Positions 9,287-17,557 of a stretch of DNA of 64,000 nt are shown here, piece by piece. The DNA comes from Flavobacterium taihuense (GTDB lineage: Bacteria; Bacteroidota; Bacteroidia; Flavobacteriales; Flavobacteriaceae): positions 313,785 through 377,784 of the forward strand of contig NZ_JAHWYN010000001.1 in NCBI RefSeq assembly GCF_019351435.1. The letters run 5' to 3'. Both the position numbers and the translations under genes were made by a program. Under the pieces are notes generated by a model. It had not been told where the DNA came from, searched no databases, and saw only the letters and a list, made by a program, of their open reading frames with translations. Numbering within the stretch: position 1 is the stretch's first letter; each line of letters begins with the position of its first letter.

Positions 9287-9954
9287 AAAATCATTTATTA
9301 GAGATTGATAGCGTTCAGAAAACTTTTGACAATAAAAACATTTTGTCGGATGTTTATTTAAAATGCGAAACAAAAGATATTATTGGGCTTCTTGGCAGAA
9401 ATGGTTCGGGTAAGTCAACTTTGCTAAAAATTATTTTTGGGATTACATATGCTGATTTTAAGTTTGTTAGAATTGATGGTAATGTAAAAGCAAAAACCAA
9501 GGATTTACTTGATGAAATTAGTTATTTGTCTCAGGATAATAGCATTCCCAATGTGTTTTCAGTTAAAAAAGCGATACAATTATCAGTTCCGAAGGAGAGG
9601 ATTTTAGAGTTTTGTGCAGATGAAATCATTGTGACAATGTTAGAAAAAAAAGTTTCTCATTTGTCCGGTGGAGAATTACGGTATTTAGAAATTAAAATTA
9701 TCCTCAATAACTCTTCAAAATTTGTTTTGTTAGATGAGCCTTATAATGGTTTGTCGCCTTTGATGGTTGAGAAAGTGAATGAATTAGTATTTGAGAATTC
9801 AAAAACGAAGGGTATTATTATTTCTGATCATAACTATGAAAATGTAATTAAAGTGTCAAACAAATTGGTTTTGCTCAAAGAGGGTAAGGCACATCATCTT
9901 CTTTGTAAAGAAGAGCTGGTTGATAAAGGATATTTGAAAGAAGGAATGCTTTAA
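9283..9954 (+). CDS. ABC transporter ATP-binding protein
   Basis: The 223-residue nucleotide-binding subunit has Walker A GLLGRNGSGKSTLL from residue 35, Q-loop LSQDN, signature LSGGELR from residue 127, Walker B FVLLDEPYNGL with D151 and E152, and the switch histidine in IISDHNYEN. The start is a TTG in TTGA overlap with the preceding membrane-protein gene. No full-length permease gene is adjacent, so the substrate and even export versus import are unknown; the 98-residue membrane protein may be the membrane partner. Its stop overlaps the stop of the convergent hydrolase gene by 4 bases. Confidence 0.88.
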   Translation: MKNHLLEIDSVQKTFDNKNILSDVYLKCETKDIIGLLGRNGSGKSTLLKIIFGITYADFKFVRIDGNVKAKTKDLLDEISYLSQDNSIPNVFSVKKAIQLSVPKERILEFCADEIIVTMLEKKVSHLSGGELRYLEIKIILNNSSKFVLLDEPYNGLSPLMVEKVNELVFENSKTKGIIISDHNYENVIKVSNKLVLLKEGKAHHLLCKEELVDKGYLKEGML

Positions 9955-10733
9955 AGCCCTTTAAAAAAGGCAGCTAAAACAGTAAGTAATTCAGATTGGT
10001 TTTCAATAGAGCTCATGTGACCGTCCGGAAAAGCCACCAATTCAACATCGGTGTTTTTTATTTGTTCCAGGTTGTCTTCATAATTGAGAACAGGGTCTTT
10101 TTTCCCTAAAATCAATAATTTTGGATAGGTATTTGTGTGTAATAAGATTTCACGGTCTTTTCTAATTTTCATTCCTTCAAGCGATGCCACTATTCCTTGC
10201 AATGGTGTTTTTAAGGCTTGAATTTTTACTTCCTCAATCTCTTTGATAAGGATTTCTCGGTTTTCTTCACTGAACAAATTGGCAATTGAAAGTCGGATGA
10301 AGGTTTCGTAATCTTTCTTAACGGCTTTGATGGCACGGTCTCTATTTTTCTTTCTTTCGGAGCTGTCTTCTTTGGAAGTTGAGTTGAGTAATACCAATCC
10401 TTTCATTTTTTCGGGATATAATTCGGCGAAAGCCAAAGCTACATAACCGCCCATAGAGTGTCCCACAAGAATGGCTTTTCGGATTCTCAGTTTGGATAAA
10501 ACCTCATGAACCACATCGGCGTTTTCTTCCATGGTTTGGATATAACCCAAACTCTCGGTTTCTCCGTGTCCCAATAAATCGATAGTTATAAATCGATTCT
10601 TTTTGCTTAATTCGGAAACATAAACATCCCACATGGTTTTGTTTTCCAGAAAGCCGTGAAGCAACACTACGGCTGTGCCTTTTCCAGAATCAGAATACGA
10701 AATTTGTGTGTTTTTGTAGAGAAGTGTTTCCAA
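9951..10733 (-). CDS. Alpha/beta-fold hydrolase
   Basis: The 260-residue cytoplasmic hydrolase has the oxyanion strand VVLLHGFLENKTMW, nucleophile elbow GHSMGG with S93, acid D213 in LGKKDPVLN and histidine H239 in FPDGHMSSIE. LLGHGET after strand 4 is typical of esterase and MenH-like lipolytic members. The substrate cannot be read from the sequence. There is no signal peptide. It is transcribed alone, divergent from the AbiH gene and convergent with the ABC ATPase. Confidence 0.85.
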   Translation of the reverse strand: METLLYKNTQISYSDSGKGTAVVLLHGFLENKTMWDVYVSELSKKNRFITIDLLGHGETESLGYIQTMEENADVVHEVLSKLRIRKAILVGHSMGGYVALAFAELYPEKMKGLVLLNSTSKEDSSERKKNRDRAIKAVKKDYETFIRLSIANLFSEENREILIKEIEEVKIQALKTPLQGIVASLEGMKIRKDREILLHTNTYPKLLILGKKDPVLNYEDNLEQIKNTDVELVAFPDGHMSSIENQSELLTVLAAFFKGL

Positions 10734-10795
10734 AAGAATGAGGATTATGTTGATAGTTTACAAATGCAAAATTAATTTTTTAAATTCCTAAATGC

Positions 10796-10803
10796 TACAT
10801 TTG
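10796..10803 (+). promoter_or_regulatory. Candidate -7 element for the AbiH gene
   Basis: TACATTTG fits TAnnTTTG and lies 20 bases before the ATG at 10824. No TTG stands at the expected distance upstream, so only half of the promoter is supported. Confidence 0.4.
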
Positions 10804-10823
10804 AGGAAAGCATTTTATAAAAT

Positions 10824-12068
10824 ATGAATAGACTTGTAATTATTGGCAACGGTTTTGATTTGGCTCATGGATTGCCAACTTCTTATAAAGATTTCATTAA
10901 TGATTTTTGGAAAAATTTTAAAGATAAATGTCAAAGCGAGGAATATCAAAAATTGGTAATTACACATGATTTGTATAATGGATATTACAATGGATCTAAT
11001 CGGATTGAGAATTTTAATGACTTAAAATTGAGTTTAAAAAATTATTCACAAGAAAATGGACACAGATATGATTCAGATAATTTTCATTGTAGTTACAATC
11101 GGCATATTATTTTTGCATTCAGAAATGATTTTTTCAAACTAATTAATAAAAAAAATTCTGAAAACTGGGTAGATATTGAGAATGAATATTACTATCAACT
11201 TAAAAAAATTGTAAAATCAAAATGCTTGGACGTTTCAAAGAGTAACGAGTATTGGTCTAATGAGCAGAGTTTACAAGTAATTAAATTGAACAATGAATTC
11301 GAACAAATAAAAAAACTTTTAGAAAAATATTTAAAAGATAACATTTTAAATGCATTTCAGTTGGGAAATTTCTATGATCCAAGAGGAGAAATTTTTAAAT
11401 TTTCAGATGTTATAAAGCCAATTTCAATACTTAGTGATGAGGATAAAATATTAGAAGAATTTTCAAATGAAGATCATCATGAAATTAAGAGTCAGTTAAA
11501 AAAAGAGAAATCAGGAATGACTGAAACAAAAACAAAGTTGTTTTTTTTAAACTTTAATTATACTCCTACTTTATATCGTTATCTGAATAATGGGAAATAT
11601 AATGACAAGATCGAAACAATTATCAATTTTATTCACGGAGAAATTGGGAATATAAATGAGAATAAAATTAATTTTGGTTTTGGAGATGAAATGGATGATG
11701 ATTATAAAATGATTGAAAATTTAGATGATAATGAATACTTAAAGAACTTTAAGTCATTTCAATATTTACAAAATTCAAATTATAAACAGCTTTTAGATTT
11801 TGTAGAAAGTGATCAAAAATTTCAAGTTTATATAATGGGGCATTCTTGTGGATTGTCAGATAGAACTATGCTCAATACAATTTTTGAACATCCAAATTGT
11901 AGGTCGATAAAGGTTTTTTATCATCAAAGAGAAGATGGAACCGATAACTATACTGAAATCATTCAAAATATCTCAAGGCATTTCAATAAGAAGAAATTAA
12001 TGAGAGAAAAAATAGTTAACAAAACACTTTGTCAGCCTTTACCGAAAATTCAGCTTCCGTTAAAATAA
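10824..12068 (+). CDS. abiH: AbiH-family abortive infection protein
   Basis: The 414-residue product opens with LVIIGNGFDLAHGLPTSY, the nucleotide-binding-like signature of AbiH proteins. Further family marks are LNFNYTPTLYRY, FIHGEIGN, FGFGDEM and MGHSCGLSDRTM near the C-terminus. AbiH was first described as a lactococcal phage-resistance gene; its mechanism is unresolved. The protein is unusually rich in N, K, D, Y and F, and the gene looks more AT-rich than its neighbours, which hints at acquisition. It stands alone between an alpha/beta hydrolase and an AIM24-family gene, with no second defence gene, integrase or tRNA beside it. Confidence 0.85.
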   Translation: MNRLVIIGNGFDLAHGLPTSYKDFINDFWKNFKDKCQSEEYQKLVITHDLYNGYYNGSNRIENFNDLKLSLKNYSQENGHRYDSDNFHCSYNRHIIFAFRNDFFKLINKKNSENWVDIENEYYYQLKKIVKSKCLDVSKSNEYWSNEQSLQVIKLNNEFEQIKKLLEKYLKDNILNAFQLGNFYDPRGEIFKFSDVIKPISILSDEDKILEEFSNEDHHEIKSQLKKEKSGMTETKTKLFFLNFNYTPTLYRYLNNGKYNDKIETIINFIHGEIGNINENKINFGFGDEMDDDYKMIENLDDNEYLKNFKSFQYLQNSNYKQLLDFVESDQKFQVYIMGHSCGLSDRTMLNTIFEHPNCRSIKVFYHQREDGTDNYTEIIQNISRHFNKKKLMREKIVNKTLCQPLPKIQLPLK

Positions 12069-12069
12069 A

Positions 12070-12095
12070 AACGGCTCACATTACTGCAAGCCGTT
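12070..12095 (-). terminator. Terminator of the AIM24-family gene
   Basis: AACGGCT (12070-12076) pairs with AGCCGTT (12089-12095). On the minus strand the hairpin is followed by TTTTATTTTA, so it mainly serves the gene at 12118-12924. It also lies just after the AbiH stop codon. Confidence 0.65.
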
Positions 12096-12117
12096 AGTAA
12101 TTACTATTTCTAAAAAA

Positions 12118-12924
12118 TTAAAAACGATTATCGCCATCCAAAAGATTTCCTAATCCGCCTAGCAAACTTCCTTCTTCACGACTATTACCGCCAGATCTTG
12201 GTGCCGATGCAATGATTCTATCGGCCAATCTGGAGAAAGGCAGTGATTGAATATAAACGGTTCCGGGGCCATGAAGGGTAGCGTAAAACAAACCTTCACC
12301 TCCAAAAATAGAATTTTTGATTCCGCCGATGAATTCAATATCATAATTGACATCTTTGGTAAATCCGATGATGCAACCCGTATCTACTTTTAGGACTTCA
12401 CCGTGCGCTAATTCTTTTTTGGCCATTGTTCCGCCAGAATGAACAAAAGCCATTCCGTCTCCTTCTATTTTTTGCATGATGAAACCTTCGCCTCCAAATA
12501 AACCTCGACCGAGTTTTTGGGAGAATTCTATGCCAACAGAAACGCCTTTGGCAGCACATAGAAACGAACTTTTTTGGCAGATAAATTTACCTTGAAATTG
12601 TGTTAAATCAATTGGAAGAATTTTTCCAGGATAGGGAGAAGCGAACGAAACCTTGCTTTTGGTATTGCCTTGGTTTAAAAATGCCGTCATGAATAAGCTT
12701 TCGCCAGTGAGGACTCTTTTTCCAGCATTTAGGAGTTTGCCAAACAAACCTGAATTTGATTGCTGTGCGGAACCGTCTCCAAAAATGGTTTCCATCTGGA
12801 TGTTGTTTTCCATCATCATAAAACTGCCCGCTTCGGCAATGACGATTTCTTGTGGATCCAATTCTATTTCTACATACTGCATTTCTTCTCCAAATATCTG
12901 ATAATCTATTTCGTGTGCTTGCAT
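12118..12924 (-). CDS. AIM24/TIGR00266-family protein
   Basis: The 268-residue protein has the pseudo-twofold beta-prism pattern of the TIGR00266 family: EIVIAEAGSFMMME near the start, GEGFIMQKIEGDGMAFVHSGG in the middle and IFGGEGLFYATLHGPG near the end. The biochemical role of these proteins in bacteria is unknown. The tail (SGGNSREEGSLLGGLGNLL) is glycine- and serine-rich. No signal peptide is seen. It is a single-gene unit with its own terminator, and its upstream side is the gene-free repeat region. Confidence 0.85.
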   Translation of the reverse strand: MQAHEIDYQIFGEEMQYVEIELDPQEIVIAEAGSFMMMENNIQMETIFGDGSAQQSNSGLFGKLLNAGKRVLTGESLFMTAFLNQGNTKSKVSFASPYPGKILPIDLTQFQGKFICQKSSFLCAAKGVSVGIEFSQKLGRGLFGGEGFIMQKIEGDGMAFVHSGGTMAKKELAHGEVLKVDTGCIIGFTKDVNYDIEFIGGIKNSIFGGEGLFYATLHGPGTVYIQSLPFSRLADRIIASAPRSGGNSREEGSLLGGLGNLLDGDNRF

Positions 12925-13195
12925 GATTTCTAGTGTTTTATTTTTTAGATGAGTCGGATGTGGATTTAGAATGTTACAATTGAAAGACTAAAATTTTGTT
13001 GAATTGCGGACGAAAATTTAGCTTAGTCATTAGCTTAATTTCTTATTATCCTTAACTAAATAAGGTTGTAGAAAGGTGAAAGTATATTCGAAATTTTGGG
13101 ATTGAAAAAGAAATAGATTGTATAGATATAAGTGGCGCTAGTAAGGGTATTGGCGATATGAATTAGCATGCTTAAGGAGTCTTTCGGGTCATCAA

Positions 13196-13484
13196 AGGGC
13201 TAGTAATGGGGTGTAGTGGTGGTAGAAATGAGGGGGCTATGGGGTGTTATCAGGGAGTAATAAGGATGCTAAGTATGGGGGTAAGGGGCTACTAATGGGG
13301 TGTAGTGGTGGTAGAAATGAGGGGGCTATGGGATGTTATCAGGGAGTAATAAGGATGCTAAGTAGGGGGTAAGGGGCTACTAATGGGGTGTAGTGATGGT
13401 AGAAATGAGGGGCTTATGGGGTGTTATCAGGGAGTAATAAGGATGCTAATTAGGGGGTAAGGGGCTACTAATGGGGTGTATTAG
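13196..13484 (+). repeat. 88-89 bp G-rich tandem repeat, three copies plus a partial fourth
   Basis: Copies begin with TAATGGGGTGTAG at 13204, 13293, 13381 and (partial) 13469, giving periods of 89, 88 and 88. Copies 1 to 3 differ at only a handful of positions. A hand count of copy 1 gives 39 G and 5 C, an extreme strand bias in a low-GC genome. G runs of 4 or 5 occur about every 5 to 20 bases. An upstream segment near 13130-13160 (GGCGCTAGTAAGGG) may be a decayed copy. Confidence 0.85.
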
Positions 13485-13620
13485 CGCTATAAATAAGTCG
13501 TATTGGGGGGGGTTGAGTGGTGTAATAGTTTTTGCATTACGAGAACTTGTTTGGTTGGCTCAAAAAAGGATGCCTTATCTTTTTTGTCAAATATTATTGT
13601 TCCGGTATTTTATTGAAAAC

Positions 13621-13654
13621 AAGAAACGGCTTCCATAATTGAAAGCCGTTTCTT
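13621..13654 (-). terminator. Terminator of the secreted hydrolase gene
   Basis: A perfect 12-bp stem, AAGAAACGGCTT (13621-13632) with AAGCCGTTTCTT (13643-13654), is followed on the minus strand by TGTTTTC. It lies 22 bases past the stop of the gene at 13676-14578. Confidence 0.75.
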
Positions 13655-13675
13655 GAATTTATTAAAATGTTTTTT

Positions 13676-14578
13676 TTAGCTTTTTAAAAAAGATTCAATT
13701 GTGTCAAAATACTTTTCTTTTGCGTCAAGCCAGCCATAGTGTTTGCAGTTTTCAAGCAGAACCATTTTTGAATTAGGGAACGCCTTTAAACTGATTTCCC
13801 CAATTACTGCGCTGATGATGTCTTGTTTGCCTTGAATGATTAAAACCGGATTCTTGAAATTGGAGAACTTGTTTTTACAATCAAAATTTGTTTTTTGCAT
13901 GTCACCCCATAATAAGGAATTTAGGGTCGAATTGCCCTGTGTCAATCTTTCGGCTATGATTGGAACAAATTTTCTGTCGTACACATAGGCGGGCGCCATG
14001 GCTCTTCCTCTGCCAATTCTGGCTGTATAACTCGTGTCGCCTTTTTCGATTTTATCGTTCCAATAGTTTAAAGAATCTTTCTCTATTTTGCTCAAGCCAG
14101 CTTCAATAAGGTTTTCACCTTTCAGTAAACTTAAATCGACTCCGCCAGAAGATGACAAAATTAATTTATCAATAGTGTTGGGATAAATTGTCGCATAATA
14201 GGATGCTAACATCCCACCAAAAGAGTGACCGAGTATTGTCCACTTTTCGATTTTTAAATGTTTTCTCAATGACTCGATATCCTCGGCCATTAATTTCATT
14301 GAAACCGTATTATTATTTAATTCTTTGAGTGTAGATTTACCTGTTCCTCTTTGGTCATAAATAATGGTTTGGTGTTTTTCTGCCAAAGTTTTAGCCATAG
14401 GTTCAAACCCATTACTGTTCATTCCAGGGCCGCCATTTATTATTAGGATGGGTGTACCCTTACCGAATATTTTATAATAGGTTTGACTTTCATCTTTGTT
14501 TTTGGCAAAACCGTCAGTTTGAGCAAATGAGTGTCCAAAAAGAGATAGAAAGCTAAATAGAAATATTTTTTTTACCAT
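13676..14578 (-). CDS. Secreted alpha/beta hydrolase, proline iminopeptidase-like
   Basis: The 300-residue protein has a signal peptide (about 1-19, LSLFGHSFAQ). Its S33-type core shows IINGGPGMNSNGFEP, YDQRGTGKS, nucleophile elbow LGHSFGG with S119, acid in QGKQDII and histidine in NCKHYGW. GGPG followed by DQRG is the mark of prolyl aminopeptidase-like enzymes, so cleavage of N-terminal proline or small amides in the periplasm is plausible. It lies 6 bases downstream of pepP, another proline-directed peptidase, and is probably co-transcribed with it. Substrate remains an inference. Confidence 0.82.
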   Translation of the reverse strand: MVKKIFLFSFLSLFGHSFAQTDGFAKNKDESQTYYKIFGKGTPILIINGGPGMNSNGFEPMAKTLAEKHQTIIYDQRGTGKSTLKELNNNTVSMKLMAEDIESLRKHLKIEKWTILGHSFGGMLASYYATIYPNTIDKLILSSSGGVDLSLLKGENLIEAGLSKIEKDSLNYWNDKIEKGDTSYTARIGRGRAMAPAYVYDRKFVPIIAERLTQGNSTLNSLLWGDMQKTNFDCKNKFSNFKNPVLIIQGKQDIISAVIGEISLKAFPNSKMVLLENCKHYGWLDAKEKYFDTIESFLKS

Positions 14579-14584
14579 CTGAAC

Positions 14585-15877
14585 TTATGAATTCATTAAG
14601 CTTTCGATTTCGTCAGCTTCGATCGGGATGTTGCGCATCAAGTTAAAAGGTTCGCCAGTTTCTTGAACTACCAAATTATCTTCCAAACGAATTCCGAAAC
14701 CTTCGGCTGGGATGTAAATTCCAGGTTCAACGGTAAAGACCATATTGGCTTTCATTGGTTCGTGCAATAATCCGTAATCGTGCGTGTCCAATCCCATGTG
14801 ATGAGAGGTTCCGTGCATGAAATATTTTTTGTAGGCCGGCCATTCCGGGTTTTCATTTTGAACATCGGCTTTGTCAATCAATCCCAAACCAAGTAACTCT
14901 GAAGTCATGATTTTACCTACTTCTACATGATATTGTTTCCAAAGCGTTCCTGGAGTCAGCATTTTGGTAGCTTCGTTTTTAACACGCAAAACAGCATTGT
15001 ATACGTCTTTTTGTCTGCCAGTGAATCTTCCTGAAACAGGAATCATACGAGTCATATCGCTGGAATAGTTGGCGTATTCGGCGGCAACGTCCAGCAGTAC
15101 TAGATCACCTGGTTTACATTGTTGGTTGTTTTCAATGTAATGCAACACGTTGGCATTATTTCCAGAAGCAATAATCGGAGTGTAAGCAAAACCTTTGGAA
15201 CGATTACGAATAAACTCGTGAACCAATTCGGCTTCGATTTCGTATTCAGTTACGTTTGGTTTTACGAATGACAGTAATCTTCGGAAACCTTTTTCGGTGA
15301 TATTACAAGCGTTTTGGATCAAATCTATTTCTTCAGTTTCTTTAACCGAACGAAGGCGTTGCAATATTGGGTTGCTTTTGGCCACTTGATGTGCAGGATA
15401 TTTGGCTTTCCACCATTTTATGAAACGGGCTTCGCGGGTTTCAGTTTCAACAGCAGCACGATAATGTTCGTTGGTGTTGATGTACATAATATCAGAGTAC
15501 GTCATCATTTCGTTTAAGACTTTTTCAAAATCTTGTAGCCAATACACCGTTTTAATTCCTGAAACTTCAAAAGCACGGTCTTTGGTTAGTTTTTCACCTT
15601 CCCAAATAGCGATATGCTCGCTAGTTTCTTTTAGGAATAACATTTCTCTTTGGTTTTCATAAGGAGCATCTGGAAAAAGTAATAAGATACTTTCTTCTTG
15701 GTCTACACCTGATAAATAAAAAATATCGCGGTGTTGTGCAAATGGCAAAGTACTGTCTGCCGAAACAGGATAAATATCATTAGAATTAAATACGGCTACA
15801 CTATTAGGCTTCATTTGAGCCATGAATTTTGCTCTATTTTTTATAAAAAGAGCGCGGTCTATTTGATGATATTTCAT
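14585..15877 (-). CDS. pepP: Xaa-Pro aminopeptidase (aminopeptidase P)
   Basis: The enzyme removes N-terminal residues that precede proline. The 430-residue product has the N-terminal AMP_N domain (residues 5-140) and an M24B pita-bread domain. The metal ligands appear as D263 and D274 (LLDVAAEYANYSSDM), the histidine region HGTSHHMGLDTHD around 355-365, E384 (VEPGIYIP) and E399 (GIRLEDNLVV). It is cytoplasmic. It forms a two-gene unit with the downstream secreted proline iminopeptidase-like gene. Confidence 0.92.
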   Translation of the reverse strand: MKYHQIDRALFIKNRAKFMAQMKPNSVAVFNSNDIYPVSADSTLPFAQHRDIFYLSGVDQEESILLLFPDAPYENQREMLFLKETSEHIAIWEGEKLTKDRAFEVSGIKTVYWLQDFEKVLNEMMTYSDIMYINTNEHYRAAVETETREARFIKWWKAKYPAHQVAKSNPILQRLRSVKETEEIDLIQNACNITEKGFRRLLSFVKPNVTEYEIEAELVHEFIRNRSKGFAYTPIIASGNNANVLHYIENNQQCKPGDLVLLDVAAEYANYSSDMTRMIPVSGRFTGRQKDVYNAVLRVKNEATKMLTPGTLWKQYHVEVGKIMTSELLGLGLIDKADVQNENPEWPAYKKYFMHGTSHHMGLDTHDYGLLHEPMKANMVFTVEPGIYIPAEGFGIRLEDNLVVQETGEPFNLMRNIPIEADEIESLMNS

Positions 15878-16017
15878 TTTAAAACGATTTTGGGTGTTGA
15901 ATCATCAAAAATAGTAACTTTAAGAATGTAATTGGTCTTTGTTTTATTTTTTTTAAGTTTTTAATATAGTGTTTAAAAAAAAGTTGATGGTTTGTGCAAA
16001 AGTTCTTGCTTTACGGA

Positions 16018-16134
16018 TTGCGTGAGGGATAGAGCAAGGCGCCAAAGCGCTCGTGATAGCCCGACCGCATAATAAAAATGGGCGAATAGGCAGTGTGAAG
16101 AGTAGCCCATTTTTTATTATGGGGTCACGCCCAA
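16018..16134 (+). repeat. Structured intergenic repeat, family B, copy 1
   Basis: Outer arms GCGTGA (16020-16025) and TCACGC (16125-16130) enclose a long inner hairpin, CATAATAAAAATGGGC facing GCCCATTTTTTATTATG with one bulged T. They also enclose the box ATAGCCCGAC at 16056-16065. The same layout (GCGTGAGGGAT, ATAGCCCGAC, long stem ending in a T run, CACGCC) recurs at 61870-62029, with the loops and inner stem changed but pairing kept. That pattern suggests selection on RNA or DNA structure. It may correspond to a known Flavobacteria RNA motif (I recall one named Flavo-1), but this is unverified. Confidence 0.65.
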
Positions 16135-16151
16135 ATAAAAGTTTTTTAAAC

Positions 16152-16189
16152 AAAAAAAGCACGAAGAAATGAGAGTTTCTCCGTGCTTT
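16152..16189 (-). terminator. Terminator of the aceB-aceA operon
   Basis: On the minus strand AAAGCACGGAGAAA pairs with TTTCTTCGTGCTTT (one G-T pair), with a 6-base loop and a trailing T run. It starts 19 bases after the aceA stop codon. Confidence 0.8.
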
Positions 16190-16207
16190 CAAAATGGCAT
16201 TTTAAAA

Positions 16208-17488
16208 TTAAAACTGTGCTACTTCGGTAGAATCTTTCATTGCTGTTGTTGAAGATTTTCCTGTGGTAACGGTATTTTGTACGGCATCAAAATAAGAGGT
16301 GCCTACAAAATTTTGATGTTTTACGGCTTTGAAACCGTGCTGTTGTAAAGCGAATTCTCTTTCCTGTAATTCAGAGTAGCCAGCCATTCCTCTTTCTTTG
16401 TACGCTTTGGATAATTCGAACATACTGGTGTTTAAGGCGTGGAATCCAGCCAAAGTGATGAATTGGAATTTATAACCCATTGCTGCCAAGTCTTCTCTGA
16501 AGGTTTCCATTTCAGCTACCGATAATTTGGCAGCCCAGTTGAAAGAAGGCGAGCAATTGTATGCCAACATTTTGCCAGGGAATTCTTTGTGAATGGCATC
16601 TGCAAAGCGTTTTGCATAAGCCAAATCCGGGTTGCTGGTTTCCATCCAAATCAAATCAGCATAAGGAGCATAGCTCAATCCACGGTCAATTCCTTGCTCT
16701 ACACCGCAGTTTACATAGAAAAATCCTTCGGCAGTTTTTTCTCCAGTAATGAATTTGGCATCTCTTGGGTCAATATCACTAGTCAATAAATTGGCAGCAT
16801 CGGCATCAGTTCGTGCCACGATAAGTGTTGGAGTTCCCATTACATCGGCAGCTAAACGTGCAGCAATTAATTTATTGATGGCTTCTTGAGTAGGTACCAA
16901 AACCTTGCCTCCTAAGTGACCGCATTTTTTGGCGGAACTCAATTGGTCTTCAAAATGAACTCCTGCGGCCCCTGATTCGATCATTGATTTCATCAACTCG
17001 AAAGCATTTAAGTTTCCTCCAAAACCAGCTTCTGCATCGGCTACAATAGGAACCAAATAGTCTTTCTTGTCGATTGTTCCGTTTACCACTTGTATTTGGT
17101 CGGCACGCAAAAGTGCGTTGTTGATTCTTTTTACAACCAAAGGAACGCTGTTTGCGGGATACAAGGATTGGTCAGGATACATTTCTCCAGCCACATTGGC
17201 ATCGGCGGCAACTTGCCAGCCACTTAGGTAAATGGCTTCTAATCCAGCTTCTACTTCTTGTATCGCTTGGTTTCCGGTAAGAGCACCCAATCCAGCGACG
17301 AAATCTTGAGAATTAAGTCTGTCCCATAATTTGTTAGCTCCAATTTTGGCAACGCTGTGCTCTATTTGGTAAGAACCTTGAAGTTTTACCACTTCTTCGG
17401 CGGTGTACGGTCGTTCGATTCCTTTCCATCTTGGGTTTGTAATCCAGTCGGTAACTAATTCTTGAATTCTTGTCTCGGTTGTTTTCAT
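16208..17488 (-). CDS. aceA: Isocitrate lyase
   Basis: The enzyme splits isocitrate to succinate and glyoxylate in the glyoxylate shunt. The 426-residue product is close to the usual length. The active-site loop KKCGH is at residues 187-191 with C189, followed by [19 protein letters not shown] holds metal-binding acidic residues. It follows aceB by about 70 bases on the same strand and shares its terminator and, presumably, its promoter between the divergent regulator and aceB. Confidence 0.95.
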   Translation of the reverse strand: MKTTETRIQELVTDWITNPRWKGIERPYTAEEVVKLQGSYQIEHSVAKIGANKLWDRLNSQDFVAGLGALTGNQAIQEVEAGLEAIYLSGWQVAADANVAGEMYPDQSLYPANSVPLVVKRINNALLRADQIQVVNGTIDKKDYLVPIVADAEAGFGGNLNAFELMKSMIESGAAGVHFEDQLSSAKKCGHLGGKVLVPTQEAINKLIAARLAADVMGTPTLIVARTDADAANLLTSDIDPRDAKFITGEKTAEGFFYVNCGVEQGIDRGLSYAPYADLIWMETSNPDLAYAKRFADAIHKEFPGKMLAYNCSPSFNWAAKLSVAEMETFREDLAAMGYKFQFITLAGFHALNTSMFELSKAYKERGMAGYSELQEREFALQQHGFKAVKHQNFVGTSYFDAVQNTVTTGKSSTTAMKDSTEVAQF

Positions 17489-17557
17489 GGTGTTTTTAAG
17501 TTTAATAGCGTTTGTTGGTTATTTATTTTTGTTGGTTTTTTTTATATTTTGAAATTG

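Larger units (their letters stand above)
12925..13675. other. Gene-free stretch with G-rich tandem repeats
   Basis: No credible gene is seen in 750 bases. 12925-13195 is ordinary AT-rich sequence upstream of the AIM24-family gene. 13196-13484 holds the tandem repeats listed separately. 13485-13620 contains a run of eight G near 13505 and no ORF. The terminator of the downstream minus-strand hydrolase closes the stretch. The repeat unit lengths of 89 and 88 are not multiples of three and stops occur in every frame, so the repeats are not coding. Confidence 0.75.
15878..16207. other. Gene-free stretch between pepP and aceA
   Basis: This 330-base gap holds a family B structured repeat (16018-16134) and the aceA terminator. 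A 79-codon open frame on the minus strand (15953-16192) runs straight through both hairpins and is not credible as a gene. Confidence 0.7.

Noticed and set aside
13196..13484. CRISPR array interpretation of the G-rich repeats
   Set aside because: The 88-89 bp units are contiguous, with no unique spacers and no cas genes nearby.
15953..16192. 79-codon minus-strand frame between pepP and aceA
   Set aside because: It runs through the aceA terminator and the family B repeat hairpins and has no ribosome-binding or family signal.
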